From Desulfobulbaceae bacterium BRH_c16a (GTDB lineage: Bacteria; Desulfobacterota; Desulfobulbia; Desulfobulbales; Desulfocapsaceae), in the NCBI GenBank assembly GCA_000961725.1, contig LADS01000039.1, forward strand, positions 1 to 64,000: a DNA stretch of 64,000 nucleotides. The letters are read 5' to 3'. Positions 1-7,633 of the stretch are shown here, one piece after another; the stretch's first letter is position 1, and each line of letters begins with the position of its first letter. The position numbers and the translations under genes were made by a program. Below the pieces are notes generated by a model, which made no database searches, was not told where the DNA came from, and was given only the letters and a program-made list of their open reading frames with translations.

Positions 1-595
1 CAGCCTCTTGTTCCTGCTGACGCAACACCGCACCCAAGCGCTGAATGTTACGTGCCACCACCGCCATGGCGATGTAGCGTTTAAATCCACGAAGACCGTG
101 ATCGGGACATTTATCTAGGCCGTGAACTTCAAGGGCGTTGATCGCCGATTCCACTGCCGAGTGTTGTTTGCGCAGCTTGACAAACTCAAGATCGTTTTCG
201 CGATCTTTGTCAGCTTGAGAAAGCCTACCCTTTTTTGGCAGCACCACACATTCAAGACGCGGTTTCAGTACTTCCTGGTTTGCTGGGCTATAAAAACCTT
301 TGTCCATGCTGACCGCACGTAACGTGGGGAACTTCTGCTTGGTTTCGCCCACCATGGCAAATGCTACCCGGTCATCGGTGCTCTTTACCATCACTCGGTG
401 ATGCAGAATGAAGCGATCCTGGTCTTCCATAATACACACCCGCAGTCCCAACTCCACCGGAACACCGGCCTTCCCTTTGCTGATCCATTCGGTATGCGGT
501 TGGAACAGGGAAAACACCTTCTCATCGTGAGGAATACGTTCGCCCTGGAGCACCCGCCGGTCAATCTGGTCGATCTGCCGACGGGCATGTTGTCG
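1..595 (-). pseudogene. ISNCY-type transposase, C-terminal part, truncated
   Basis: Read on the minus strand, this stretch encodes the second half of a DDE transposase of the ISNCY type. Recognisable blocks in order are HTEWISKGKAGVPVELGLR, MDKGFYSPANQEVL, KHSAVESAINALEVHGLD and a terminal HGLRGFKRYIAMAVVARN. The frame is open from the window edge up to position 595, where a TGA at 596-598 closes it upstream, so the N-terminal half and any start codon in this frame are missing. The C-terminus runs off the left edge. A neighbouring frame (ending SQAKTRPLDDN) abuts the break, which suggests a frameshift or deletion near 590-640. It is most likely an inactive insertion-sequence relic beside the hip locus. 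Confidence 0.85.
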
Positions 596-947
596 TCAAG
601 GGGTCGGGTCTTTGCTTGACTCATCTCATATGTTAAAATGGCCTTGGCGGCAGATATTCCAAAGTTCAGATATCTATATCTCAAGAAATGAGAAATGGGG
701 ACAGATTTATATACGGAAGTCAACATAACCATATTGCATTTTGACAGCAATCAGTGTCACATATCTATATTGAGAGCGTCCATCTATCTACTACTATAGT
801 CGGGACATCAAAATGGTTATTAAAATTGTTATACATTTGGCTTTAACATAATCGTTTAACCTTACCAGAAATTTTCGTGGAACATAAACTGTCTCTCCGG
901 TTCCGCCACTTTTGGGGTTCTGAATGGCGAGGTTTCTCTCTTGTAAT
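596..947. other. Non-coding stretch between transposase relic and hipA
   Basis: About 350 bases without a convincing gene. The part near 600-720 may hold the decayed 5' end of the transposase. On the minus strand a short reading frame begins inside the 3' end of hipA (ATG at 1000 or 979) and runs to 794; it could be a small unknown protein or chance, and nothing in it was recognised. The sequence is AT-rich compared with the rest of the window. No terminator or clear inverted repeat marking an IS end was seen. Confidence 0.4.
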
Positions 948-2249
948 TCACATAATTGGTCGGTAAGACTCTTCCTCATCAACACGATTGTCAAGATCAT
1001 TTATCAACTCTTGCAGGTGAGCATGATTTTTTTTTATCACTTCATGAATGTTCGCATAGATTTTTGATTCACCATATTGCTTTTCGTGGGCCGACAGCAC
1101 ATGTTCATATTTTTCCCTAACGGCCCGGGCAGATCCTTCAATAATTTCATATACCTTTTCCGGGCGCATTTTTACATCCCGGCTAAACTGCGTAAAAGAG
1201 GCCTCATTGACGCGATCGTGCCTGTAGGTCTTGCCTATGGCCATGGCTAGTTTGCGATCCAGACCGGGGTAAACCTGCGTTGATACCAGATCATAAAAGG
1301 GTGCAAGCTTAATTATATTTCCATGGATAACAGAAAAATTTTTACCGTGGGCGTCGTTGTTGCCTATTAAAAAATTGAACGCCATGACAGCAGTCAATCG
1401 TTCTTTCACCCTGGTTATATCAGCATACAAATGCTCTTCTGCCAATTCTCTGCATTCTGCAAAGCCGGGCCCGCCCGTCTCCTGATATTTCCGGTTGAAT
1501 GGCAATCCCATTGCCTGACAAAAATCTTCCTGATGCACTCTTATTACTGCGTCACCAGTACGCTGTCGATCAAAACGTTCGACAAGGAACAGCTCGTGGC
1601 CTTCAAAATTATACAGTTGCGATTTGGGGACGGGTAGCCCGATATGGTGAGCTAGCTCCATACAGAAGGATTCGTTTCTCTGGATGTCAGGGAAATAAAG
1701 GCTGGCTGGCTTTATTATGTGGGTGGTCGGCGACCCCGAATTCTCGGGAAGAAAAAAACTGTCGTCTTCAAAATATACCGGTAATTTATCCTGGGCACCG
1801 GCAATGGACAAACGGGCGTTGGCCATTTCCGGGAACAATTTATGTTTGTCCGGATCCGCTTTAATCATGTCCAGAGCAACTTTTAAGTCAGCATCGATGC
1901 AGCTATATCTACCTGGTTCACAATGACTGTTGTCACCTTCAGGGACTATGGAAAGCGCACCGGCGCAATCTCCTCCAAAATGTTCTAAGAATGAAAAAGT
2001 GTCTTTCTTGTCAAATCGGTGATTGAAAGCCAGGATGGTTCTTGTTTCACTTTCCGGGAAGAGATTTTCAAAAAAGGCTGTGCTCAGCCCGGGAGGAAAT
2101 CTTTTTTGACCGCAAGGTAATGATAACGATATTGGTTTTCCTTTCGTCACAATCCACTGAGAAGCATACTCAAACGATATTTTGCCTTGTGGGTGTCTGG
2201 ATATTGTACCAACTACCTCCTGATCCCAATAAACGGTTAAATTGCTCAT
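948..2249 (-). CDS. hipA: HipA-type serine/threonine kinase toxin
   Basis: 433 residues, full length for the family. HipA kinases phosphorylate a translation target (glutamyl-tRNA synthetase in E. coli) and cause growth arrest or persistence. Visible hallmarks are the N-terminal couple_hipA region, the activation segment RLSIAGAQDK (Ser148 sits where E. coli HipA Ser150 is autophosphorylated), the TTHIIKP block, the catalytic loop GNNDAHGKN (Asp299) and the metal-binding FYDLVS (Asp320). All key residues are present, so the kinase should be active. Its ATG overlaps the hipB stop by four bases, so the antitoxin is translated first from one transcript. The locus lies between a transposase relic and an ATPase fragment, consistent with horizontal gain. 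Confidence 0.93.
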   Translation of the reverse strand: MSNLTVYWDQEVVGTISRHPQGKISFEYASQWIVTKGKPISLSLPCGQKRFPPGLSTAFFENLFPESETRTILAFNHRFDKKDTFSFLEHFGGDCAGALSIVPEGDNSHCEPGRYSCIDADLKVALDMIKADPDKHKLFPEMANARLSIAGAQDKLPVYFEDDSFFLPENSGSPTTHIIKPASLYFPDIQRNESFCMELAHHIGLPVPKSQLYNFEGHELFLVERFDRQRTGDAVIRVHQEDFCQAMGLPFNRKYQETGGPGFAECRELAEEHLYADITRVKERLTAVMAFNFLIGNNDAHGKNFSVIHGNIIKLAPFYDLVSTQVYPGLDRKLAMAIGKTYRHDRVNEASFTQFSRDVKMRPEKVYEIIEGSARAVREKYEHVLSAHEKQYGESKIYANIHEVIKKNHAHLQELINDLDNRVDEEESYRPIM

Positions 2250-2488
2250 TTCTCGACATCCCCATCAGTCAAATAAACCCTGAGTCCCACGGCTCTTATC
2301 AAATCAAGAACCTTATCGAGGCGGGCAGTAGATTTACCTCGTTCGACGTTGCTGATAAATTTCACGCTCGTCCCTGTAATATCAGCGAGGTCTTTTTGAG
2401 TCATTTTTTTCTTTTTCCGCTTCTCCTCGATAGCGGAGCCTATGTATTTCGGTAATTGAACAAGATACGGATATTCTATATTTGACAT
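2246..2488 (-). CDS. hipB: HipB-type antitoxin, XRE-family repressor
   Basis: 80 residues from the chosen start (MSNIEYPYL). This start has a strong ribosome site, GGAGGT, nine bases upstream (complement of 2498-2503); a longer reading frame reaches 2539 but would run over that site. A helix-turn-helix of the XRE/Cro type lies at roughly residues 17-70 (KKKMTQKDLADITGTSVKFI, then NVERGK). HipB proteins bind HipA and repress their own promoter. Its stop overlaps the hipA start (ATGA). A perfect palindrome and a near copy just upstream are the likely operators. Confidence 0.9.
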   Translation of the reverse strand: MSNIEYPYLVQLPKYIGSAIEEKRKKKKMTQKDLADITGTSVKFISNVERGKSTARLDKVLDLIRAVGLRVYLTDGDVEK

Positions 2489-2542
2489 AGCAAAACGACC
2501 TCCTGATTTGACCGTACAGTTAAATTTCAAGAGAGTCAACCG

Positions 2543-2597
2543 ATATTAACCGATCGGTTAATATATGGAAAGCCAGGCACTTTTTAACCAATCGGTT
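2543..2597. promoter_or_regulatory. Probable HipB operator pair upstream of hipBA
   Basis: Positions 2543-2564 form a perfect 22-base palindrome with arms ATATTAACCGA/TCGGTTAATAT. A second partial copy, AACCAATCGGTT, lies at 2586-2597 and differs from the palindrome core AACCGATCGGTT by one base. The centres are 38 bases apart. An extra half site AACCGAT begins at 2538. Twin palindromes between a hip promoter and hipB are the usual autoregulatory arrangement; binding by this HipB is inferred. Confidence 0.65.
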
Positions 2598-2717
2598 CAT
2601 GTTCGATCAAATCTGACATTCAATATAATGATCACCCACCATGCATGATAAGGAGGTGTCGGTCCATCCAGTTTGTTTGGAATGGACCAATGTCATAGTA
2701 GTTTTTCGGCTGGAGCG

Positions 2718-2981
2718 ACGATAAACGAACTCTGCCACTTCCGTGATAAGGACAAGGTCAAAATAGATGTAGTTCTGGAATCCGGCGGCCGTGTGGCCGG
2801 CGTTGAAGTGAAGGCCGCTGCGACGGTAACGAGTGATGATTTCAAAGGTCTGCGTAAACTTCAGGATGCCGTTAAGGAAAGGTTCGCCGCCGGTGTGGTG
2901 TTATATGACGGTGGGTCAGTTGTGCCATTTGGGAGCAATCTGTATGCCGTCCCCATATCCTGTCTTTGGCAGACGAACTGA
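2718..2981 (+). pseudogene. DUF4143 domain fragment of an AAA ATPase (remnant)
   Basis: About 87 codons match the very end of the widespread predicted ATPases that carry a C-terminal DUF4143 domain. The blocks FRDKDKVKIDVVLE, VAGVEVKAA, DDFKGLRKL and the closing NLYAVPISCLW are diagnostic. DUF4143 has a PD-(D/E)XK-type nuclease fold; the IDVVLE aspartate and the VEVKA Glu-x-Lys remain. Everything N-terminal, including the whole AAA ATPase domain, is absent, and the frame opens only at 2673. It is a gene remnant, not a working protein, and marks the right side of the accessory patch with hipBA. Confidence 0.75.
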
Positions 2982-3083
2982 TGTCTTGCAGCGAAGACTT
3001 CCTTGAGCGAAAAACAGCTGGCGGAATCTTACTGGCGTCAGGAACAGTTCTGTCTGGGGAAAGGAATCCGACTTGCAATTATT

Positions 3084-3152
3084 AGTACCTTAGAAATTCA
3101 TTTCTTGTTTTTCAGGAATGAATTTCGTGAAGGTACTCATACCCCTTGAAGG
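3084..3152 (+). repeat. Palindromic intergenic element, copy 1
   Basis: The outer arms are AGTACCTT (3084-3091) and AAGGTACT (3130-3137). Inside is a perfect 10-base stem, GAAATTCATT (3093-3102) with AATGAATTTC (3117-3126). A C-rich block CATACCCC follows, with a small CCTTGAAGG palindrome after it. Three further copies occur at 19.1, 36.1 and 55.5 kb. It lies between the DUF4143 fragment and the acyl-CoA dehydrogenase gene. The family is not one I recognise. Confidence 0.8.
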
Positions 3153-3214
3153 ATGTAATCAGGAAACACCTTCGCCAGCGGGAAGTCGTCATGGCACCTC
3201 CGGATACCTGCAAC

Positions 3215-4984
3215 TCATGAATTCATCTCGTACTGATCCTTGAGCGGAGCAACGTATGTCTCCCACACATACCCACACCTCTTTTGATCGACGACCGGCC
3301 GTTTGACCATGCGCTTGCAGATTTTTTGCTGGATAAAGGTGGTCGAGCCTTTGGTGTAGAGCTGCAGGGCGAACCTCGAAAAATCGCGGATCATTACCTC
3401 GAAGATCCGGTCGATCAGGTTGTCGTCGATGTTCAGAAGTTCGGCATTCTCCAGAATCAGCTGACCGTAGACCACCAGGGTGAAAAGTTCGCCGAGATTC
3501 AGCAGAAAATCGAAATCCTTGATCTGCTCCTTGCCCGGCTTACCTAAGACCAGCATCATTTTCAGCAGACGGATCTGCTTTTTAAAGACATTCACGTTGG
3601 GCAGATTTACCGACCGGTACACCTTGCGATAATCGTGAAAGCGGGTTTTCCCGAGCCCTTTGGTTGCTCCCTGCCTGAAGAGGAAGTCGTCGTTTACAGC
3701 CGATGTCATCCGGGGAGTTTCGCCGTAGTGGCCCGGTTTGAAGAAATAGTTGGCCATGAATTTGATGATCAGCGCCATATTGACATGGACCGTTCCCTCG
3801 AGTTTCGGCAAGGCCCTGATGTCTCTCGCGGCCATCTCGAAGTACATATCCTTTTCAAAACCCTTGGCGGCGATCACATCCCACAGCGCATTGATCACCT
3901 CTTCGCCCTGGGTGGTCACCTTCATTTTCACCATGGGGGTGAAAAGCAGATAGCGGCGGTCGTCCGGTCCTGCCGCGCGCATGTAATCCACCGCCCTGAG
4001 AGCAAAGAGCTTCATCGCCGCGAGCCTGGCATAGGCATCGGTGAACAATTGCCGGACATGGACAAAATCGGTGACACAGTGGTCAAACAGGTGGCGGTGC
4101 GAAGCGTGGTTAATCGCCTCATACAAGGCGTGGGTGCAGATGCCGATGGAGGCCCAGCCGAGGTTGAACTTGCCGACGTTGACGGTATTGAGGGCCATGT
4201 CCCAGGCATCTCGACCCTTGGCGAGGATGTCATCCTCTTGTATCGGATAATCGTTCAGACGGTATTCGGCGACGTAGTTCTGAGAATTGATAACGTTTTT
4301 GACCAGTTCGTACTTTTCGTGCCGGGAGTTCACCACAAAAAAGACATAGTCGCCCGAATCCGCCAACTTGCCGAAGGTGGTGACCAAGGCCGCCTCGTTG
4401 GCGTTGCCGATATAGTATTTGCCGCCACGGGCTAGATAGCTGCCATCGCTCTGGCGGACCAGATCCATGTCGCTGGCGTAGATGTCGGCCCCGTGTTCTT
4501 TTTCCGACAGGCCGAAAGCGAATATTTCACCGTTGGCGAGCAGTTCGGCGGTTTGCTTTTTTACCTTCTCATTGTCGCTCATCCAGATCGGACCAAGACC
4601 GAGAATCGTCACCTGCCAGGTATACCAGTAGCTGAGGCCATAGAAACCGAGAACCTCATTGATGGCACAGTTCCGGCCGGTATCCCACCGGCATTCTCCG
4701 GCACCATATCCCTGATGAGTAAGAAACGTTGCGAAAAGTTTTTCCTTTTTCGAGAATTCGAGAAAATCCGCATACCACACCCGCTCGTGATCGTCTTCCT
4801 TGAGCTTGGTTTTTCCCTTTTGTTCAAAAAATTCAATGGTCTTTCGCACCAGCCGGCGGGATGGGCCGTCAAGGTCGGAAAAGTTTGCCGTCTTCGGATT
4901 GAGGAGCAGTTTTCCGGTTGCCTCAACAGTGTTCTCTTGCCTTCCTTTATTGTTTTGACTTGAACTGCTGTTAAAGAAAATCAT
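3215..4984 (-). CDS. Acyl-CoA dehydrogenase family protein
   Basis: 589 residues from ATG 4984, which has GGAGG nine bases upstream; the ATG at 4999 lies inside that ribosome site and is unlikely. FAD-dependent acyl-CoA dehydrogenases oxidise acyl-CoA to trans-2-enoyl-CoA and pass electrons to ETF. The N-terminal and middle domains include FGLSEKEHGADIYASD, in the place of the family's LTEP-type substrate loop. The C-terminal half carries KLEGTVHVN, whose Glu fits the catalytic base of the EGT motif. It is longer than the usual 380-400 residues because of a C-terminal extension, as in the large ACAD subfamilies. No ETF genes are adjacent. The TetR gene lies just upstream on the same strand, and a palindrome in the promoter matches one at tetR. 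Confidence 0.85.
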   Translation of the reverse strand: MIFFNSSSSQNNKGRQENTVEATGKLLLNPKTANFSDLDGPSRRLVRKTIEFFEQKGKTKLKEDDHERVWYADFLEFSKKEKLFATFLTHQGYGAGECRWDTGRNCAINEVLGFYGLSYWYTWQVTILGLGPIWMSDNEKVKKQTAELLANGEIFAFGLSEKEHGADIYASDMDLVRQSDGSYLARGGKYYIGNANEAALVTTFGKLADSGDYVFFVVNSRHEKYELVKNVINSQNYVAEYRLNDYPIQEDDILAKGRDAWDMALNTVNVGKFNLGWASIGICTHALYEAINHASHRHLFDHCVTDFVHVRQLFTDAYARLAAMKLFALRAVDYMRAAGPDDRRYLLFTPMVKMKVTTQGEEVINALWDVIAAKGFEKDMYFEMAARDIRALPKLEGTVHVNMALIIKFMANYFFKPGHYGETPRMTSAVNDDFLFRQGATKGLGKTRFHDYRKVYRSVNLPNVNVFKKQIRLLKMMLVLGKPGKEQIKDFDFLLNLGELFTLVVYGQLILENAELLNIDDNLIDRIFEVMIRDFSRFALQLYTKGSTTFIQQKICKRMVKRPVVDQKRCGYVWETYVAPLKDQYEMNS

Positions 4985-5018
4985 GATTCCCTCCTCCAAT
5001 GACTGGTTTTAAATTGAT

Positions 5019-5034
5019 GTTAACATATGTTAAC
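5019..5034. promoter_or_regulatory. Probable TetR operator at the acyl-CoA dehydrogenase promoter
   Basis: A perfect 16-base palindrome, GTTAAC-ATAT-GTTAAC, lies 35 bases before the acyl-CoA dehydrogenase start. The same GTTAAC-N4-GTTAAC layout occurs at the TetR gene start (5669-5684), so both sites probably bind that regulator. Confidence 0.6.
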
Positions 5035-5077
5035 GCAGTATGCGCAAGGCAGGTCGGCGTCTGCCGACCTCTGCCGA

Positions 5078-5686
5078 TTAACAGGTCAATCCACGCGTCA
5101 GCCCGTTCAGGAGCCGCCGATACATCCGGTCGTATTTAGCCTTCATCTCCTGCGGCGTATCGCTTGCCTTCTTTGAGACATAGAAACCGAAGAAACCATT
5201 GCAGGTAGCGAGCAGCAGGGTGGCGACTTCCTCCGGATCATCCTGCTTCAGGCTGCCTTCAAGCATGCAGTCCCTGACCCGGTCGACCATAAACACCTTA
5301 CTGACAGTGGCATCTTTTACGAGAGCCCCTTTCACCTTATGCTCAACCGTGTGATCCATGGTCAGAAAAAGGATCTCGTAGTATTTCTTCTGCTCGGTGG
5401 CAAAAGCAAAAAACCTCTCTGCCGCCAGGTTCAGGCGATCGAGCGCCGTCTTTCCGACCAGGGCCGACTGCAGATAGGAATCGAACGTCCGAAAACCTTC
5501 CCGCAGGACCTGATGATGCAGAGCCTCTTTGTTTTCATAATGACGATAGATCGCCGTCGGCGAGATTCCCGCTTTTACGGCGACTTTGCGCATGCTCATG
5601 CCTTGATAGCCTTCCAGAAGGTAAATATCGCAGGCTGCAGACAAGATGATTTCTTTTGTTTCGTTCATGTTAACAGACGTTAACAT
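5078..5686 (-). CDS. TetR-family transcriptional regulator
   Basis: 202 residues from the first ATG, or 196 from ATG 5668 (MNETKE). Neither has a clear ribosome site, and most TetR proteins begin close to the helix-turn-helix, which favours 5668. The HTH spans roughly residues 25-52 and includes MSMRKVAVKAGISPTAIYRH followed by YENKEAL. The C-terminal half is the ligand-binding and dimer part and lacks a family-specific signature I can name. It sits upstream of an acyl-CoA dehydrogenase on the same strand; such pairs (FadR/PsrA-like logic) often sense acyl-CoAs. A 28-base palindrome covers its own start region, suggesting autoregulation by blocking transcription start. Confidence 0.85.
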   Translation of the reverse strand: MLTSVNMNETKEIILSAACDIYLLEGYQGMSMRKVAVKAGISPTAIYRHYENKEALHHQVLREGFRTFDSYLQSALVGKTALDRLNLAAERFFAFATEQKKYYEILFLTMDHTVEHKVKGALVKDATVSKVFMVDRVRDCMLEGSLKQDDPEEVATLLLATCNGFFGFYVSKKASDTPQEMKAKYDRMYRRLLNGLTRGLTC

Positions 5687-5690
5687 GAAC
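5663..5690. promoter_or_regulatory. Palindromic operator over the tetR start
   Basis: Twelve-base arms, GTTCATGTTAAC and GTTAACATGAAC, flank the four bases AGAC. The core GTTAAC-N4-GTTAAC is shared with the site at 5019-5034. Because it overlaps both candidate start codons, part of the symmetry could be coincidental. Confidence 0.55.
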
Positions 5691-5829
5691 GGTATTGTTG
5701 TTCAAGATTTTCCTGCCGTCATCACCGGTTTTCCAATCCGCCGAGGACTTGCCACTGGAAGAACAAATGGTTAGGGTTGTTGCAGCGTCGTGATGTGTAA
5801 TAGAAAAATACTCATAAGAGGAGAGACAA

Positions 5830-6366
5830 ATGAAAAAGTTGAACCTGAAATCAATACTTGCCGTCATCTGCGGAATGGCAATTATCGCGGCGGCCGGCTC
5901 CAGCATCGGCCAGGATAAAGCCGGAGCCGAAGCGACACTTCAAGGAACGGACGGCCGTGAACACGGCACTGTCAATTTCACCGAGGGTCCTCACGGACTG
6001 CTCCTGAAAGCCGACTTGAAAGACCTGCCGCCAGGGACACATGCTTTTCATCTTCATGCCACGGGAGTGTGCAGTCCGGATTTCAAGGCAGCCGGCGGAC
6101 ATTACAATCCAACCGGCAAGAAACACGGGTTTATGAGTGCCGATGGACCGCATGCAGGCGATATGCCGAATATTCATGTGCCGGAATCGGGAAAGCTGCA
6201 GTTTGAACTGTTCCTGCCGGATATTACCGTCAGCGAAGGCTCGGCCGCGCTTTTAGATGCAGACGGCACGGCTGTGTTGCTTCATAAAGATCCGGACGAT
6301 TATAAGACCGATCCCGCCGGAGCAGCCGGCGACCGCATCGCCTGCGGTGTTGTCAAGGCGAAATAA
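5830..6366 (+). CDS. sodC: Periplasmic Cu/Zn superoxide dismutase
   Basis: 178 residues with an N-terminal signal sequence (hydrophobic residues 8-24, likely cleavage near Gly27). SodC converts superoxide to hydrogen peroxide and oxygen in the periplasm. All metal ligands are visible: copper His74, His76 and His152, bridging His91, and zinc His99, His108 and Asp111. Cys81 and Cys171 are placed to form the conserved disulfide. The start has AGGAGAG seven bases upstream. The gene stands alone between the divergent tetR and the convergent ArgA-like gene. In an organism with bat genes it fits defence against transient oxygen. Confidence 0.93.
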   Translation: MKKLNLKSILAVICGMAIIAAAGSSIGQDKAGAEATLQGTDGREHGTVNFTEGPHGLLLKADLKDLPPGTHAFHLHATGVCSPDFKAAGGHYNPTGKKHGFMSADGPHAGDMPNIHVPESGKLQFELFLPDITVSEGSAALLDADGTAVLLHKDPDDYKTDPAGAAGDRIACGVVKAK

Positions 6367-6376
6367 GGAGACGATC

Positions 6377-7426
6377 TCACTGCTCGTCGGATTGCTCTTC
6401 TCCGACTGCTTTAAAAAACATGGTGACCCCAGGACTCTCATTCTGTCGCCCGAGGTATTCGCTCCGACTCTCTTCGACAAAACCCAACTGCCTGAAAAGA
6501 GCCTGGAGCCTCGGGTTCGAGGTCAGCGAAATGAATCGGCTGTAGCCCTGGGCCAGCATGGTGCCGATAAATGAATTGACGGTATACACCCCCACCCGCT
6601 GGTTGCGAAAGCGGGTGGAGATTGCGAGCGCGCCGAGTTCCACCGTCTGCTCATCGATCACTTTCTGCTCAACGCAGCCAACCACGATGCCGTCAATGGC
6701 AGTGACAAAAAAATGATGCCGATTCCGGCTCAGATACTGCTTGCTCCGCGGCTTGAGAAAGCCTGCACGCTTGTAGCTGGTCAGGATACGAAAGACGATG
6801 GCGACATCTTCGTCGGTTTTGACCTGCCGGAACTCTTCCGTGAAGTTGTTGGCGATCATCGTCCCCGTCCCTTCCACGGTAAAGAGTTCATGCTTGATGG
6901 TATTCTTGCCCGCCGGCAGGATATGCACCCGCTCGCAGTCCCCCGCTTCGATCTTTTCGCAGATCCGGTTCATGGTATCCTTGAAATTGACATTGGCGAT
7001 GAGGTCGCCAAAATCGGCAAGGGACTCCCGCACACGCCCTGTTGTCAAGGCGTTCATTTTGTTCCCCCACCGGTCGATGAGAGAGCGGCGCTCGAGAAAA
7101 ATGAGCTTGTGCATGCCGTCCGGATGGTCGAGGACCGCCGCATAAAAATCGACTTCCGGAGCAATTCTGACAAGATGCGTCGCCGGCAGCTTCTTTTCAA
7201 GTTCTTTCAACAGCTTCTGGTTGGCAAAACGGTTGGGCAGATTATGAAACAGGCTGGTGGAAATGTCTTTCCTGACAAGAAATTTTATATCGTCGACAAT
7301 CTCATTGAAATGATCGCGCAGGATTCCTTCCCGACAGGCGATACATACCCTTCGACCTGCCAGATTTTTCGCGTATTCGTGGAGATAGAGTTGCGGCATA
7401 GTCAGTATGCTGAGCGGTCGGCTCAT
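6377..7426 (-). CDS. ArgA-like N-acetyltransferase with degenerate amino-acid-kinase region
   Basis: 349 residues from ATG 7426 (a TTG two codons earlier is less likely). The C-terminal ~150 residues are a GNAT acetyltransferase: VELGALAISTRFRNQRVG matches the acetyl-CoA-binding R/Q-x-x-G-x-G/A region. Before it, CERVHILPAGKNTIKHELFT and VEGTGTMI mirror the end of the amino-acid-kinase domain in N-acetylglutamate synthases (ArgA), where the motif is RVHL..ELFT..GIGTMI. The first ~190 residues lack a recognisable kinase nucleotide-binding signature. A role in acetylglutamate synthesis for arginine is plausible but not shown; a different acyl acceptor is possible. No arg genes are adjacent. Confidence 0.7.
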   Translation of the reverse strand: MSRPLSILTMPQLYLHEYAKNLAGRRVCIACREGILRDHFNEIVDDIKFLVRKDISTSLFHNLPNRFANQKLLKELEKKLPATHLVRIAPEVDFYAAVLDHPDGMHKLIFLERRSLIDRWGNKMNALTTGRVRESLADFGDLIANVNFKDTMNRICEKIEAGDCERVHILPAGKNTIKHELFTVEGTGTMIANNFTEEFRQVKTDEDVAIVFRILTSYKRAGFLKPRSKQYLSRNRHHFFVTAIDGIVVGCVEQKVIDEQTVELGALAISTRFRNQRVGVYTVNSFIGTMLAQGYSRFISLTSNPRLQALFRQLGFVEESRSEYLGRQNESPGVTMFFKAVGEEQSDEQ

Positions 7427-7450
7427 TTTCAATTAAAAGATCACATTGGC

Positions 7451-7466
7451 TACCTTTCGCAAGGTA
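7451..7466. promoter_or_regulatory. Small palindrome in the argA-like/moxR divergent region
   Basis: TACCTT-TCGC-AAGGTA is a six-base inverted repeat with a four-base spacer, 25 bases upstream of the ArgA-like start and 168 upstream of moxR. It may be an operator for either divergent promoter. It shares its hexamers with the arms of the repeat family, but the surrounding sequence does not match. Confidence 0.35.
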
Positions 7467-7633
7467 TATTCTTTCCTCCACCACACTTACAGCATTTGCC
7501 GATTTTTGCAACATTACGACTTTGTAATGTTCATGAAAGCCTGCGGCAATGTTCCATGACTATAATCGCACCTGATCGATGAAACCCAATTTTTTCCAGG
7601 TGGCAAGTAAACCTATTCTGTAGAGGAACATCC

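Noticed and set aside
794-1000. Short minus-strand reading frame overlapping the hipA 3' end.
   Set aside because: No clear ribosome site or recognisable domain; overlaps hipA in another frame. Left as uncertain, not called as a gene.
3635-4435. Long plus-strand open frame (266 codons) within the acyl-CoA dehydrogenase gene.
   Set aside because: It is the antisense shadow of a well-supported gene with strong family motifs on the minus strand.
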